Notes: generated by a model not told the origin, from the letters alone. Shown: positions 46,699 to 54,286, counted from the first letter of the stretch. The stretch is 64,000 bases of DNA from SKVR01 sp037441525 (GCA_037441525.1 JBBISA010000012.1:6572-70571); one strand, 5' to 3'. A program made the numbers and translations.

Positions 46699-46732
46699 CA
46701 AACATAGGTAACCACAGTTGAAAAACACTCAA
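46699..46732 (-). promoter_or_regulatory. promoter of the first hydrogenase operon
   Basis: TATGTTTG (46699-46706 on the minus strand) matches TAnnTTTG and lies 45 bp before the ferredoxin-like gene. GTTG at 46730-46733 is a possible -33 half. The dyad ACCACA/TGTGGT covers the spacer and -33 region. The rest of the 393-bp gap 46655-47047 shows no gene. Confidence 0.5.
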
Positions 46733-46741
46733 CATTGTGGT
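46711..46741. promoter_or_regulatory. dyad overlapping the first hydrogenase promoter
   Basis: ACCACAGTTGA (46711-46721) and TCAACATTGTGGT (46729-46741) form an imperfect dyad of two nested inverted pairs (ACCACA/TGTGGT and TTGA/TCAA). It sits between the -33 and -7 elements, where a bound repressor would block polymerase. Which regulator binds it is unknown. Confidence 0.5.
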
Positions 46742-46901
46742 TGATGTACAATTTGTTTGATGAATTTTTTTGGAGATAATTTGGTTTGTGCTAAAAATCA
46801 TTTTACAGTAAATGATTGAATTTCAAAACTAAAAACTCGTATTTACCTATTTCTACAACTATATGATTTGAAAAAATTTTGAGTTGTGAAATGATGTACA
46901 A
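46735..46901. repeat. two related direct sites TTGTG-n-TGATGTACAA
   Basis: TTGTGGTTGATGTACAA (46735-46751) and TTGTGAAATGATGTACAA (46884-46901) share TTGTG and TGATGTACAA in the same orientation, with spacing differing by one base. The second resembles the classical Rex operator TTGTGAAnnnnTTCACAA at 12 of 14 defined positions. They are 149 bp apart in the gap upstream of the ferredoxin-hydB-hydA-hydC operon. Confidence 0.45.
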
Positions 46902-47047
46902 AGATACTGCTTTAATGTTGAGAAAAAGTAAAAAAAGGCATTTTTTTTAACTTTAGAATGATTCTTAATTAGTTGCCAATGAAAATTTTACATCTGCCGC
47001 CATTCTAATAGTTTAAAGGTAATTATGCTTATTTGAACCCAGGTTTT

Positions 47048-47599
47048 TTAAGGGTTATCTGCTTGAAGCTCAGAAAGATTTTCAGCAATCATTGCCTTAA
47101 GCTGACGAATGATAAGAGGATTGTTCAGAGGAAGACCTTCAAGCACCTCTTTTACCTCCGCTGTGTTGAATTCATAGAAATTCTGGTTGATTTGGTGCCG
47201 GTATATAAAATCGAGTTCAGGATTTGCTCCTACCAGTAGCATTATTACCCCTGGCATGTCGCCAAGGGGTTGCCTGTCTATATGACTGTGGCCGAAAACA
47301 GCCCTGACCCGGGTACCCTTTCCTGGTTGTGATGTTATATTGAAACTTCCACCTGTCATTTCAGCATTTTGCCTGAACAATGGTAACCCAAGACCCACTT
47401 TTCGGGTAGTGCGGCTTGTAAAATAAGGATCGGTTACTTTGGGCAATAATGCAGCTTCAATTCCCTTCCCATTATCGTTAATCTCAACTACAAGTTGGTC
47501 GTCAGCGTGTGTTTCGGTTATTATGATTTCAATATGAGTGGCACCCGCACTGATTGAATTTTGCACAATATCAAGAACGTGAAGGGAAATGTCTTTCAT
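47048..47599 (-). CDS. HATPase-domain protein of the hydrogenase sensor module
   Basis: 183 residues with a GHKL/histidine-kinase-type ATPase domain: N box near LHVLDIVQNSISAGATHI, G1 box DNGKGI, and G2 region GLGLPLFRQNAEMTGG with GKGTRV. There is no dimerisation/phospho-His helix, so it is not a complete histidine kinase. A C-terminal region of about 65 residues is unlike other families I know. It is the last gene of the leftward DRTGG-HATPase-hydrogenase-DRTGG-PHP-HATPase run. Its role as an ATP-binding signalling partner is inferred from position. Confidence 0.85.
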   Translation of the reverse strand: MKDISLHVLDIVQNSISAGATHIEIIITETHADDQLVVEINDNGKGIEAALLPKVTDPYFTSRTTRKVGLGLPLFRQNAEMTGGSFNITSQPGKGTRVRAVFGHSHIDRQPLGDMPGVIMLLVGANPELDFIYRHQINQNFYEFNTAEVKEVLEGLPLNNPLIIRQLKAMIAENLSELQADNP

Positions 47600-47637
47600 A
47601 AAAAATAATGTGTTTTAAAGTGTAGTTGTAATATTTA

Positions 47638-47690
47638 ACCAGAATTAGTCATTTGGAATGCAATGAACTAATGACTTAGCCGGGTTTAAC
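47638..47690. repeat. intergenic repeat, copy B (inverted)
   Basis: Reverse complement of copy A: CGGCTAAGTCATTAGTTCA then TGCATTCC and ATGACTAAT, matching about 45 of 53 aligned bases by eye. It lies in the 140-bp gap between the PHP gene and the HATPase gene. Confidence 0.7.
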
Positions 47691-47739
47691 AGGGGTTTTC
47701 TATTAACATGTGTAAATGAATTGAAATCCTGAATAAACC

Positions 47740-48492
47740 TCAGGCGTCCATGTCAGAATATACTACCCTGCGCCCCTCTGTGGCGGCAAAAGCCATCTTA
47801 ATCTCTTCAAAAGAGGGTGTTTGGATTTGGAGCAGGGTAACCGAAGCCCCTATCTGAGAAGGCAGATGTGCATCTGAACTCCTTATAAACACATTGTTTT
47901 TCAGATAAGGGAACATCCTGAGTATCTCCTTGATGGTGGTGTGGCCGGATATTTCATAGGCATCAGCATTAAGCCCGGGTGGAACAAAACCCAGTTGACT
48001 CACCAGGCTGAATTTTTTCCGGTCGATGTGGGCTGGAATGAACAATCCGTTCAATTCGTGCACTTTGCGCTCAACCTGGTCTATGGTTTGATTAATGGCC
48101 GAAATAAGAAGTTTCTCTTCTTCTAATACTATCATCTCCTGTTCGTCCACTACCACCTGGTGGCCAAAATACTGCGGGTCGTTTTTAATATCAGGAAGAT
48201 GTTCATCGAGGTAGTTCTGAAAAATTTCCTGCGCCTGAGTGTTGCCAAACAAAGCCAGGCAATGCACTTCTTCCCTGGTTGTGACTTCGGCCCCGCAAAG
48301 GGTAAATATTCCCTGTTTTGCGGCCAGCTTTTTTACTAAGGGAGCCTGCCGGAGGGAGTTATGATCGGTAATGGCAATAATGTGAAGATTTTGGGCCATG
48401 GCCTGGGCCACAATATTTGCAGGGCTCATCTCCAGATCGCCACATGGCGATAACAAAGAATGTATATGCAGGTCGGCCCTGAAAATTTCCAT
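47740..48492 (-). CDS. PHP-domain phosphoesterase-like protein
   Basis: 250 residues with the PHP metal motifs: ADLHIHSLLSPCGDLEMSP at the start, IIAITDHNSL, a middle GAEVTTREEVHCLALF, IPAHIDR, and SSDAHLP near the end. PHP proteins are metal-dependent phosphoesterases; the substrate is unknown. It starts 3 bp after the end of the DRTGG gene, a tight coupling within the sensor module. Confidence 0.9.
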   Translation of the reverse strand: MEIFRADLHIHSLLSPCGDLEMSPANIVAQAMAQNLHIIAITDHNSLRQAPLVKKLAAKQGIFTLCGAEVTTREEVHCLALFGNTQAQEIFQNYLDEHLPDIKNDPQYFGHQVVVDEQEMIVLEEEKLLISAINQTIDQVERKVHELNGLFIPAHIDRKKFSLVSQLGFVPPGLNADAYEISGHTTIKEILRMFPYLKNNVFIRSSDAHLPSQIGASVTLLQIQTPSFEEIKMAFAATEGRRVVYSDMDA

Positions 48493-48495
48493 GTA

Positions 48496-48828
48496 TCAAC
48501 GTATTAATGCGTATAGTTTTCCGGCAATCTCGAAAGTACTCATATCGGCACCAAGCAGGGGAATACCCTCTTCGTTGCTCTGCGCAAGGGTATCGGGCTC
48601 AGGCTCGTTATTACTGACAAGAATTATGGCAGCCAGGTCTTTGAGCGAGGCGATTGCCATAACATTTTTATGTGTTTGCAAGGTTATCCAAACTTGGCCT
48701 GCATCCGCATTGCCCATAACATCGCTTAAAAGATCGGAAACATATCCTCCTGAAATTTCATTCTTAAGTCCGGTGGCTCCACCGAAAACTTTAAGGTCAA
48801 GTTGTTCAGTTAATTGCTTTACAGTCAT
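48496..48828 (-). CDS. DRTGG-domain protein (second)
   Basis: 110 residues from the ATG at 48828 (MTVKQLTEQL): the DRTGG fold region KVFGGATGLKNEISGGYVSDLLSDVMGNA, then QVWITLQTHKNVMAIASLKDLAAIILV. The frame is open to 48891 but that part overlaps the hydrogenase homologue. DRTGG domains bind nucleotides or regulate phosphotransacetylase-type proteins; the ligand is not visible. It is paralogous to the protein at 50801-51145. Confidence 0.85.
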   Translation of the reverse strand: MTVKQLTEQLDLKVFGGATGLKNEISGGYVSDLLSDVMGNADAGQVWITLQTHKNVMAIASLKDLAAIILVSNNEPEPDTLAQSNEEGIPLLGADMSTFEIAGKLYALIR

Positions 48829-48859
48829 TTTTCGAAAAGATATAATTAAATTGTACCAT

Positions 48860-50239
48860 TTACTTTGATGAGTTATTGGAAAACTTATCATTGCCCCATA
48901 TTTTTTTCATAATCCTAAGCGATTCATCAGCGGGAAGTGTACCCTCATTTTCCATGCGTTTCTGAATATAAATGCACTGCTCAACCGATGCATGCCCCTG
49001 AACCACATCTTCGGCAAGGGTGCTGCAGCTGGGCGAACCACACAGACCACAATCAACATAGGGGAGTTTTTCCATTAATTGTTGCACTTCTTTCATTTTT
49101 CGCATTGCTTCCGCAATGTTTTCATCGAGTTTGTCAATAGAACGAGGTTGGACTTTTTCCAGAGAAATATGCTGCAGTAAAAAATCTTTGTATTTTACAA
49201 TAGGTCCGGGGTTGGCATATCTGTAATGGCGCTCGAGTTCACGCTTTTTTGACCGGGCCGACCGTTTTCTCATCCTTTCAACAGTATAGAACCGGTTGCT
49301 GCTGGTAAGAATTCCACCGGCACAACTTTCGTCGCAAGCTCTCAATTCCAGAAAATCGATATCAATATTGTCATCATTTTCAAGAAGTTCAAGAAACTCT
49401 ATTACATTGCTCATTTCGTCGATGGCAAGGGTACGCCCGGGCATCAGGGCGGCCTCACCATTTGTTATTGTCCAGGTTATGCCCGATGATTTCAGAGGGT
49501 CGCGCGAAGGAAGGCGATACGAATCTCTACCTGCAAAGCCTTGTTTAACTGCCGTATATACTTTATTGAAGATAAAATCCATATTAATTACCCCTGTTAT
49601 GGCCGATCCCTCCTGCCCTACCGGCGATTTTACCGCAGCTATTTTGGCGGCGCAAGGGGTTATGTAGAAAATACCAATTTCGGCAGGGTTGGCCCCCTGA
49701 TCGATCAATAATTTATTGTAATAACTGGCGGCAATATCGAGGGGTGGTCGCAATAGAATAAGGTTGTCGGTCAGGGTTGGAAACCGAACTTGTATCAATC
49801 TTACAACGGCCGGGCAAAAGGTTGAGATAAGGGGGCGTATGTTCTGATGATTGTTGATATAGTCAATCATCTGTTGTCTTAATATTTCAACACCATGTTC
49901 CACTTCATATACATGGGTGAAGCCAAGCTCCAACAGCACACTGGCAACCTGATTTCCTGAAACTTCTTCGGGGAATTGACCCATAAGTACGGCAGGTATT
50001 ATGGCTATTCTCTGTTTATAGTTGAATATCTGCCGGAAATCGTCCTGTTCGACAATAATAGCGCCCACCGGACAAGCGCGGTAGCATTTGCCACAATCTA
50101 CACAATAATTGTCCTTCAGTTCGGCTTTTCCTTCCCTAATCCTTATGGCTTGGGTAGGGCACACATTCATGCAATGCGAGCAACCAATGCAAACATCCTT
50201 TCGGAATTTTAGGGCGTGATGAAAATGTTTGTGGTCCAA
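48860..50239 (-). CDS. group D-like [FeFe] hydrogenase homologue (putative sensor)
   Basis: 459 residues: two ferredoxin [4Fe-4S] motifs (CIGCSHCMNVCP, CVDCGKCYRACP), an H-cluster-type domain with all four cubane ligands (C142 in TFCPAVV, C196 in TPCAAK, C302 and C306 in ACDESC), and a C-terminal Fe-S motif C397-x2-C400-x4-C405-x16-C422. L1 reads TFCP: the residue where active enzymes have the proton-relay Cys is Phe. This and the surrounding signalling genes point to the group D putative sensory hydrogenases. Activity is untested. Confidence 0.88.
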   Translation of the reverse strand: MDHKHFHHALKFRKDVCIGCSHCMNVCPTQAIRIREGKAELKDNYCVDCGKCYRACPVGAIIVEQDDFRQIFNYKQRIAIIPAVLMGQFPEEVSGNQVASVLLELGFTHVYEVEHGVEILRQQMIDYINNHQNIRPLISTFCPAVVRLIQVRFPTLTDNLILLRPPLDIAASYYNKLLIDQGANPAEIGIFYITPCAAKIAAVKSPVGQEGSAITGVINMDFIFNKVYTAVKQGFAGRDSYRLPSRDPLKSSGITWTITNGEAALMPGRTLAIDEMSNVIEFLELLENDDNIDIDFLELRACDESCAGGILTSSNRFYTVERMRKRSARSKKRELERHYRYANPGPIVKYKDFLLQHISLEKVQPRSIDKLDENIAEAMRKMKEVQQLMEKLPYVDCGLCGSPSCSTLAEDVVQGHASVEQCIYIQKRMENEGTLPADESLRIMKKIWGNDKFSNNSSK

Positions 50240-50247
50240 AGCGAAGA

Positions 50248-50312
50248 GAAAGGGTTTAGAGATTTGAGTTCAGGGTTTAGAGTTTGGAGTTTAGCGTTCA
50301 GAGTTTTGTGGT
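50248..50312. repeat. degenerate GTTTAGAG-type short repeats
   Basis: About eight imperfect 7-9-base units such as GGGTTTAGAG, TTGAGTTCAG, GGGTTTAGAG, TTTGGAG, TTTAGCG, TTCAGAG. They fill the 125-bp gap between the HATPase gene and the hydrogenase homologue, inside the presumed operon. Confidence 0.6.
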
Positions 50313-50364
50313 TTGGATTATCAGGTTTCAGATGTCGGGTTTGATATTGACTGAACAGTGTTTT

Positions 50365-50790
50365 TCAGTTTGCGGTTGGGTTGAAGAACATAGTAATCTG
50401 CACTGTGGTACCTTTACCAACTTCACTGCTAATTTGCAAGTCGTCGGCGTTCTTTTTTATGTTTGGCAGTCCCATACCTGCGCCAAATCCCATTTCTCTA
50501 ACGGCACTGCTGGCTGTAGAAAACCCTTCTTTCATTGCCTGTTCAATATCGGGTATACCAGGGCCTTCATCTACCAGCTTAATCACCACTTTTGTTTCAT
50601 CAAACTCAACATATATGGTGCCGCTGTAAGCATGGGCAACTATGTTTACCTCAGCTTCGTAGGCAGAAACAACCGTACGCTTTATAATGCCCAGGTCAAC
50701 ATTAAGCTGCCGTAGCTTTTTTTTTATTTCACTCGAAGCAAAGCCAGCTTTGCTGAAGTTGCCACCTTCTATCTGGTATTCGAAACGCAT
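50365..50790 (-). CDS. HATPase-domain (RsbW-like) protein
   Basis: 141 residues from the ATG at 50790. It is a bare GHKL ATPase domain like anti-sigma kinases: N box AYEAEVNIVAHAYSG, G1 DEGPGIP, G2 GFGAGMGLPNIKKNAD, and GKGTTV. The frame is open to 50841, but those residues run into the upstream DRTGG gene. It starts 10 bp after the DRTGG gene. No anti-anti-sigma partner is adjacent. Confidence 0.88.
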   Translation of the reverse strand: MRFEYQIEGGNFSKAGFASSEIKKKLRQLNVDLGIIKRTVVSAYEAEVNIVAHAYSGTIYVEFDETKVVIKLVDEGPGIPDIEQAMKEGFSTASSAVREMGFGAGMGLPNIKKNADDLQISSEVGKGTTVQITMFFNPTAN

Positions 50791-50800
50791 GGTTTTATGA

Positions 50801-51145
50801 TTAAAAAACCGGAGCAATGCCGGCATGATACAATATACCACAGGTTTTAAATACTGAAAAACGGCATTGCAGAATAATTATTCCATTTTCTTCGGCAAGT
50901 TCCTTTATTTCATCGGTTACCTTTTTACCTCGGGCAAACACAACACAGGGTATTTCTGACATTTCGGCGGTGCGTATAGCTTGAGTATTGGCAAGTCCGG
51001 TAATCAATAGCACATTGTGTTCGCTTAATGTGAGCACATCGCTCATCAGGTCGGAGGCAAAAGCCATTTCTACCCGGTGAGAAAGCATATCGTGCCCGCA
51101 GATTACTTCTGCATCCAGTAAATGAGAGATTTGTTCTATGGTCAT
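50801..51145 (-). CDS. DRTGG-domain protein (first gene of the sensor operon)
   Basis: 114 residues: EVICGHDMLSHRVEMAFASDLMSDVL, LITGLANTQAIRTAEMSEI, and FARGKKVTDEIKELAEENG, the DRTGG family pattern. Paralogue of the second DRTGG protein at 48496. It is preceded by a good promoter and by a Rex-like dyad, so transcription of the whole module is likely redox-controlled. Confidence 0.85.
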   Translation of the reverse strand: MTIEQISHLLDAEVICGHDMLSHRVEMAFASDLMSDVLTLSEHNVLLITGLANTQAIRTAEMSEIPCVVFARGKKVTDEIKELAEENGIIILQCRFSVFKTCGILYHAGIAPVF

Positions 51146-51218
51146 GCCTGGGAATTATTTGGTAAATTGTGTATGTTTCCGTCAAAAGAAGAATTTCTTG
51201 CCTGCATTGTTTTAAGTG

Positions 51219-51249
51219 CAAAGATAAGGTGTTGGGGCGGAAAAACAAA
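51219..51249 (-). promoter_or_regulatory. promoter of the sensor operon
   Basis: On the minus strand TTTG (51246-51249), a 19-bp spacer and TATCTTTG (51219-51226) give a full Bacteroidetes promoter, 74 bp before the first DRTGG ATG. The rest of the 311-bp gap to rex (51146-51456) holds a Rex-like dyad and no gene. Confidence 0.65.
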
Positions 51250-51254
51250 GGAAG

Positions 51255-51272
51255 TTGTTAATCTATTAACAT
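51255..51272. promoter_or_regulatory. Rex-like operator upstream of the sensor operon
   Basis: TTGTTAATCTATTAACAT: TTGTTA-N6-TAACAT, with one base off a perfect dyad. It lies 5 bp upstream of the -33 element and shares its half-sites with the dyad in front of rex. Confidence 0.6.
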
Positions 51273-51440
51273 CTTAGTTTACGTGATATCCCCAATCGGG
51301 CAAATCTGGATAAATTAACCGCTTAAAACAAGCCTCAGTGTAAAAAAGAAAAACCGGGAATGATTTATCGGAGTTGAAAATACTTATCAACATGATAATG
51401 ATGGTGCAGATTTTCCAATTGTAAAATCAGAGATTATTAC

Positions 51441-51461
51441 TTTAGACACATTCGGTCTAAT
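51441..51461. promoter_or_regulatory. TTTAGAC dyad at the rex 3' end
   Basis: TTTAGAC, 7 bases, GTCTAA. It overlaps the rex stop codon and is about 300 bp upstream of the sensor operon. It shares half-sites with the perfect dyad near the second hydrogenase operon. Weak on its own. Confidence 0.3.
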
Positions 51462-52107
51462 TGTTTAGCCTGTTGAGAATTACCGCAAGATCGGAGTAAA
51501 CCGATGTGTTTTCTACTATTATATTGTCAGGAACTTTTATGGACTGTGGGGTGAAATTCCAGATAGCCTTTATTCCCCATGCTACCATCAGGTCGGCAGT
51601 TTCCTGGGCTTTTGTATCAGGAGTTGTAATAATTCCAAGCCTAACATCAATTTTTCTAGACAAATCGCGAAACTCATCGGTATGATACACTTTTATACCA
51701 TTATGCACCGAATTGATTACGGCACTGTCGTTATCGAATCCCGCCACGATATCGAGGCCATAATTTCTGAGCCCCTGGTATTTTAAAAGGGCCTTACCCA
51801 GGTTACCAACACCAAACAAAAAGGCTTTTTCGGTTTTATGGAAGTCGAGAAAACGAACAATGGTTTCGATAAGAGATTCAACATTATACCCAATTTTGGT
51901 ACGCCCTTTTATGCCGGTATAGGCAAGGTCTTTGGTAACGAGCGTAGAATCCATTTTAAAATTCGATGCAATCTGACCGCTCGATACATATTCTATGGCG
52001 TTTGCATTTAATGATTTCAAAAAACTAAGGTAACCCGGCAGTCTCCTCAGAGTGGGTTCGGGTATCTGCGATGCAGTGTCGCTATTTTTGGCAGATTTTA
52101 TTCTCAT
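51457..52107 (-). CDS. rex: redox-sensing transcriptional repressor Rex
   Basis: 216 residues: an N-terminal winged helix (EPTLRRLPGYLSFLKSL, SSGQIASNFKMDSTLVTKD) and a Rossmann NAD(H)-binding domain with GVGNLGKALLKY and FDNDSAVI. Rex leaves DNA when the NADH/NAD+ ratio rises. In other anaerobes it controls hydrogenase and fermentation genes. Here it lies between two hydrogenase systems and has a perfect Rex-like dyad 114 bp upstream of its own start, suggesting autoregulation. Confidence 0.95.
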   Translation of the reverse strand: MRIKSAKNSDTASQIPEPTLRRLPGYLSFLKSLNANAIEYVSSGQIASNFKMDSTLVTKDLAYTGIKGRTKIGYNVESLIETIVRFLDFHKTEKAFLFGVGNLGKALLKYQGLRNYGLDIVAGFDNDSAVINSVHNGIKVYHTDEFRDLSRKIDVRLGIITTPDTKAQETADLMVAWGIKAIWNFTPQSIKVPDNIIVENTSVYSDLAVILNRLNN

Positions 52108-52173
52108 ACTGTATTGATTTTGTTTGCAGTGTTTAAGGTTTCACAAAAGCATTGAGCAAATAATTCTTCAATG

Positions 52174-52181
52174 CAAAATTA
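52174..52181 (-). promoter_or_regulatory. candidate -7 box of rex
   Basis: CAAAATTA reads TAATTTTG on the minus strand, matching TAnnTTTG, 67 bp before the rex ATG. Several TTTG boxes lie 3-20 bp upstream of it; spacing is not ideal. The rest of the 397-bp gap 52108-52504 is AT-rich with no gene. Confidence 0.35.
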
Positions 52182-52220
52182 AAACAAATAACAAAATCAA
52201 AAAAATAAAAACTCAATTAA

Positions 52221-52238
52221 TTGTTATTTTATTAACAA
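52221..52238. promoter_or_regulatory. Rex-like operator upstream of rex
   Basis: TTGTTATTTTATTAACAA is a perfect TTGTTA-N6-TAACAA dyad. Its size and AT-rich half-sites resemble Rex operators. Position supports autoregulation. Confidence 0.65.
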
Positions 52239-52451
52239 CTTAAATTTTATTACTCATTAAAATAACCATTCATTTTTTTGATTACTAATAATATATGAAA
52301 TATTTACTATGAAAAAAGACCACTAAGAAAGAGGCAAAAAATAATTTATTCAGATGAAGTTACAAATTTCTAATTAATCAATACTTAAATTTTTCTTTAT
52401 TATTTTTAAAAAACTAACTTTTTAATGCCAACGACTGAAATTTATACAGAA

Positions 52452-52477
52452 TAACCGGAGACTATTGTCCCCGGTTA
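52452..52477 (-). terminator. probable terminator of the second hydrogenase operon
   Basis: On the minus strand TAACCGGGGAC and GTCTCCGGTTA pair over 11 bp with one mismatch and a 4-base loop, 28 bp past the hydA stop. The following T-run is weak. Confidence 0.55.
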
Positions 52478-52504
52478 CCTGTTTAATGAATCATTTTGTT
52501 GATG

Positions 52505-54286
52505 TTAATAGCGTTTTTTAGGAGTGTAATGAGTATGAAGCAAATCATGAGAGCGATGTCCTAATGGTTTATGCAGGAATGATGCATAAATCTCATCAAC
52601 TTCAGGATTTTCGTGCGATTTACGGAGTATCATTTTTTCATCTTCCTCATAAATAGCAGCAGCTCTTTTCTTGCGTATTTCCATGTTGGTAGGAATGGGT
52701 TGCCCGCCACCACCAATACATCCGCTTGGGCAGGCCATTACTTCGATAAAATGATAATCGGCTTTACCTTCTTTAATTTTGGTCATGAGATTTTTGGCGT
52801 TGGCAAGCCCGTGGGCTATGGCAACCTTAAGTTCAACCCCTTCCAAGAACGACCATTCAGGTTTCACATCCTTTATCTTCACCGATGCTTCCTTTATGCC
52901 CTCCATTCCCCTGACAGGCTTAATATTAAGGTTGGAGAAAGGAACTTCTTTGCCGGTTACTATTTCGTAAGCTGTGCGCAGGGCGGCTTCCATAACACCG
53001 CCTGTGGCGCCAAATATAACAGCAGCCCCGGTAGAATCGCCCAGGATACTGTCGTATTTTTCGTCCTGGAGTTTTTCGAAATCGATACCCGCCTGCTTTA
53101 TCATCATTCCCAATTCTCTTGTAGTAAGCACATAATCAACATCTTTATATCCACTACCGCGCATTTCGGGTCTGTCGGCCTCATATTTTTTGGCAGTACA
53201 TGGCATGATGGAAACCACAACCATTTCAGCGGGATTCTTGTTAATCTTTTCAGCATAATAGGTCTTGGCCAGCGGCCCAAACATTTGCTGTGGCGACTTA
53301 CAGGTAGAAAGGTTATCGAGCATCTCAGGGAAAATATGTTCCTGGAACTTGATCCAACCTGGTGAGCAGCTGGTCATCATGGGCAGAGCAACGTGTTTTC
53401 CGTCAACCAAGGCTTCCTTCAGGCGGGTGAGGAGCTCAGTTCCTTCTTCCATAATGGTGAGGTCGGCCGTAAAATCAGTATCAAGCACTTTATCAAAACC
53501 CAGCCTGCGAAGTGCTGCCACAAGCTTGCCTGTGGTACGTTGCGGGCCCATTCCGAACTCTTCACTTATAGCAACTCTGGTAGCCGGGGCAGTTTGAACC
53601 ACCACAAACTTTTTGGGATCGTAAATGGCATCGAATACCTGGTCGATATAATTGCGTTCAACCAATGCAGCGGTAGGACAACGGTTAATACACTGCCCGC
53701 AATTGGTGCAAACTACTTCATGCATAGGCTTATCAAGGAAGGTGGATATTTTCATGTCTTTTCCTTTATGGGTAACAGCAAGAGCGCTAACAGCCTGTAA
53801 TTGCGAACAGGTGCGCACGCAACGCTGGCAGCGGATGCACTTGGAATCATCCTTTTCTATTGAAGGAGACGAAATATCAACCTTCCCGCGTTTCATAACA
53901 TCGAGAAACATGCGATTACCGGTGCGATACTCGTTGGATAGCTCCTGTAATTCACAGTTGCCGTTTTTATAGCAGATAGTACATTCTGAGTTGTGTTCAG
54001 ACAGCAGCAATTCGATAATATGCTTACGCGCCTGTCTTACTTTCATACTATTGGTAAATATTTCCATTCCTTCTGAAACAGGTGTGGCACAGGAGGCGGG
54101 CAATAGCCGGTTGCCCACCTGCTCTACAACACAAACTCGGCAGTTGCCAGCAACACAAAGGTCGTCGTGGTTGCAGAGTGATGGAATTTTGAAATTGAGT
54201 TTTTTTGCAGCGTTCAGAATGGTTGTACCCTCATCAACAGATACTTGTAAATTATTGATTTTCAAAGTTACTTTAAATGGGCTCAT
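52505..54286 (-). CDS. hydA: [FeFe] hydrogenase catalytic subunit HydA (set 2)
   Basis: 593 residues from the ATG at 54286; the frame is open to 54358 but those residues are not family-like. Domains as in set 1: [2Fe-2S] (C38...GNCRVC...C66), HNSECTICYKNGNC, CIRCQRCVRTC, CTNCGQCINRCP, then the H-cluster domain with L2 MPCTAKKYE and L3 MACPSGCIGGGGQP. L1 reads TSCSPGW (305-311), with Ser308 where set 1 has the second Cys. It follows hydB2 with a 92-bp gap. It is clearly a diverged paralogue, not a recent duplicate. Confidence 0.95.
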   Translation of the reverse strand: MSPFKVTLKINNLQVSVDEGTTILNAAKKLNFKIPSLCNHDDLCVAGNCRVCVVEQVGNRLLPASCATPVSEGMEIFTNSMKVRQARKHIIELLLSEHNSECTICYKNGNCELQELSNEYRTGNRMFLDVMKRGKVDISSPSIEKDDSKCIRCQRCVRTCSQLQAVSALAVTHKGKDMKISTFLDKPMHEVVCTNCGQCINRCPTAALVERNYIDQVFDAIYDPKKFVVVQTAPATRVAISEEFGMGPQRTTGKLVAALRRLGFDKVLDTDFTADLTIMEEGTELLTRLKEALVDGKHVALPMMTSCSPGWIKFQEHIFPEMLDNLSTCKSPQQMFGPLAKTYYAEKINKNPAEMVVVSIMPCTAKKYEADRPEMRGSGYKDVDYVLTTRELGMMIKQAGIDFEKLQDEKYDSILGDSTGAAVIFGATGGVMEAALRTAYEIVTGKEVPFSNLNIKPVRGMEGIKEASVKIKDVKPEWSFLEGVELKVAIAHGLANAKNLMTKIKEGKADYHFIEVMACPSGCIGGGGQPIPTNMEIRKKRAAAIYEEDEKMILRKSHENPEVDEIYASFLHKPLGHRSHDLLHTHYTPKKRY

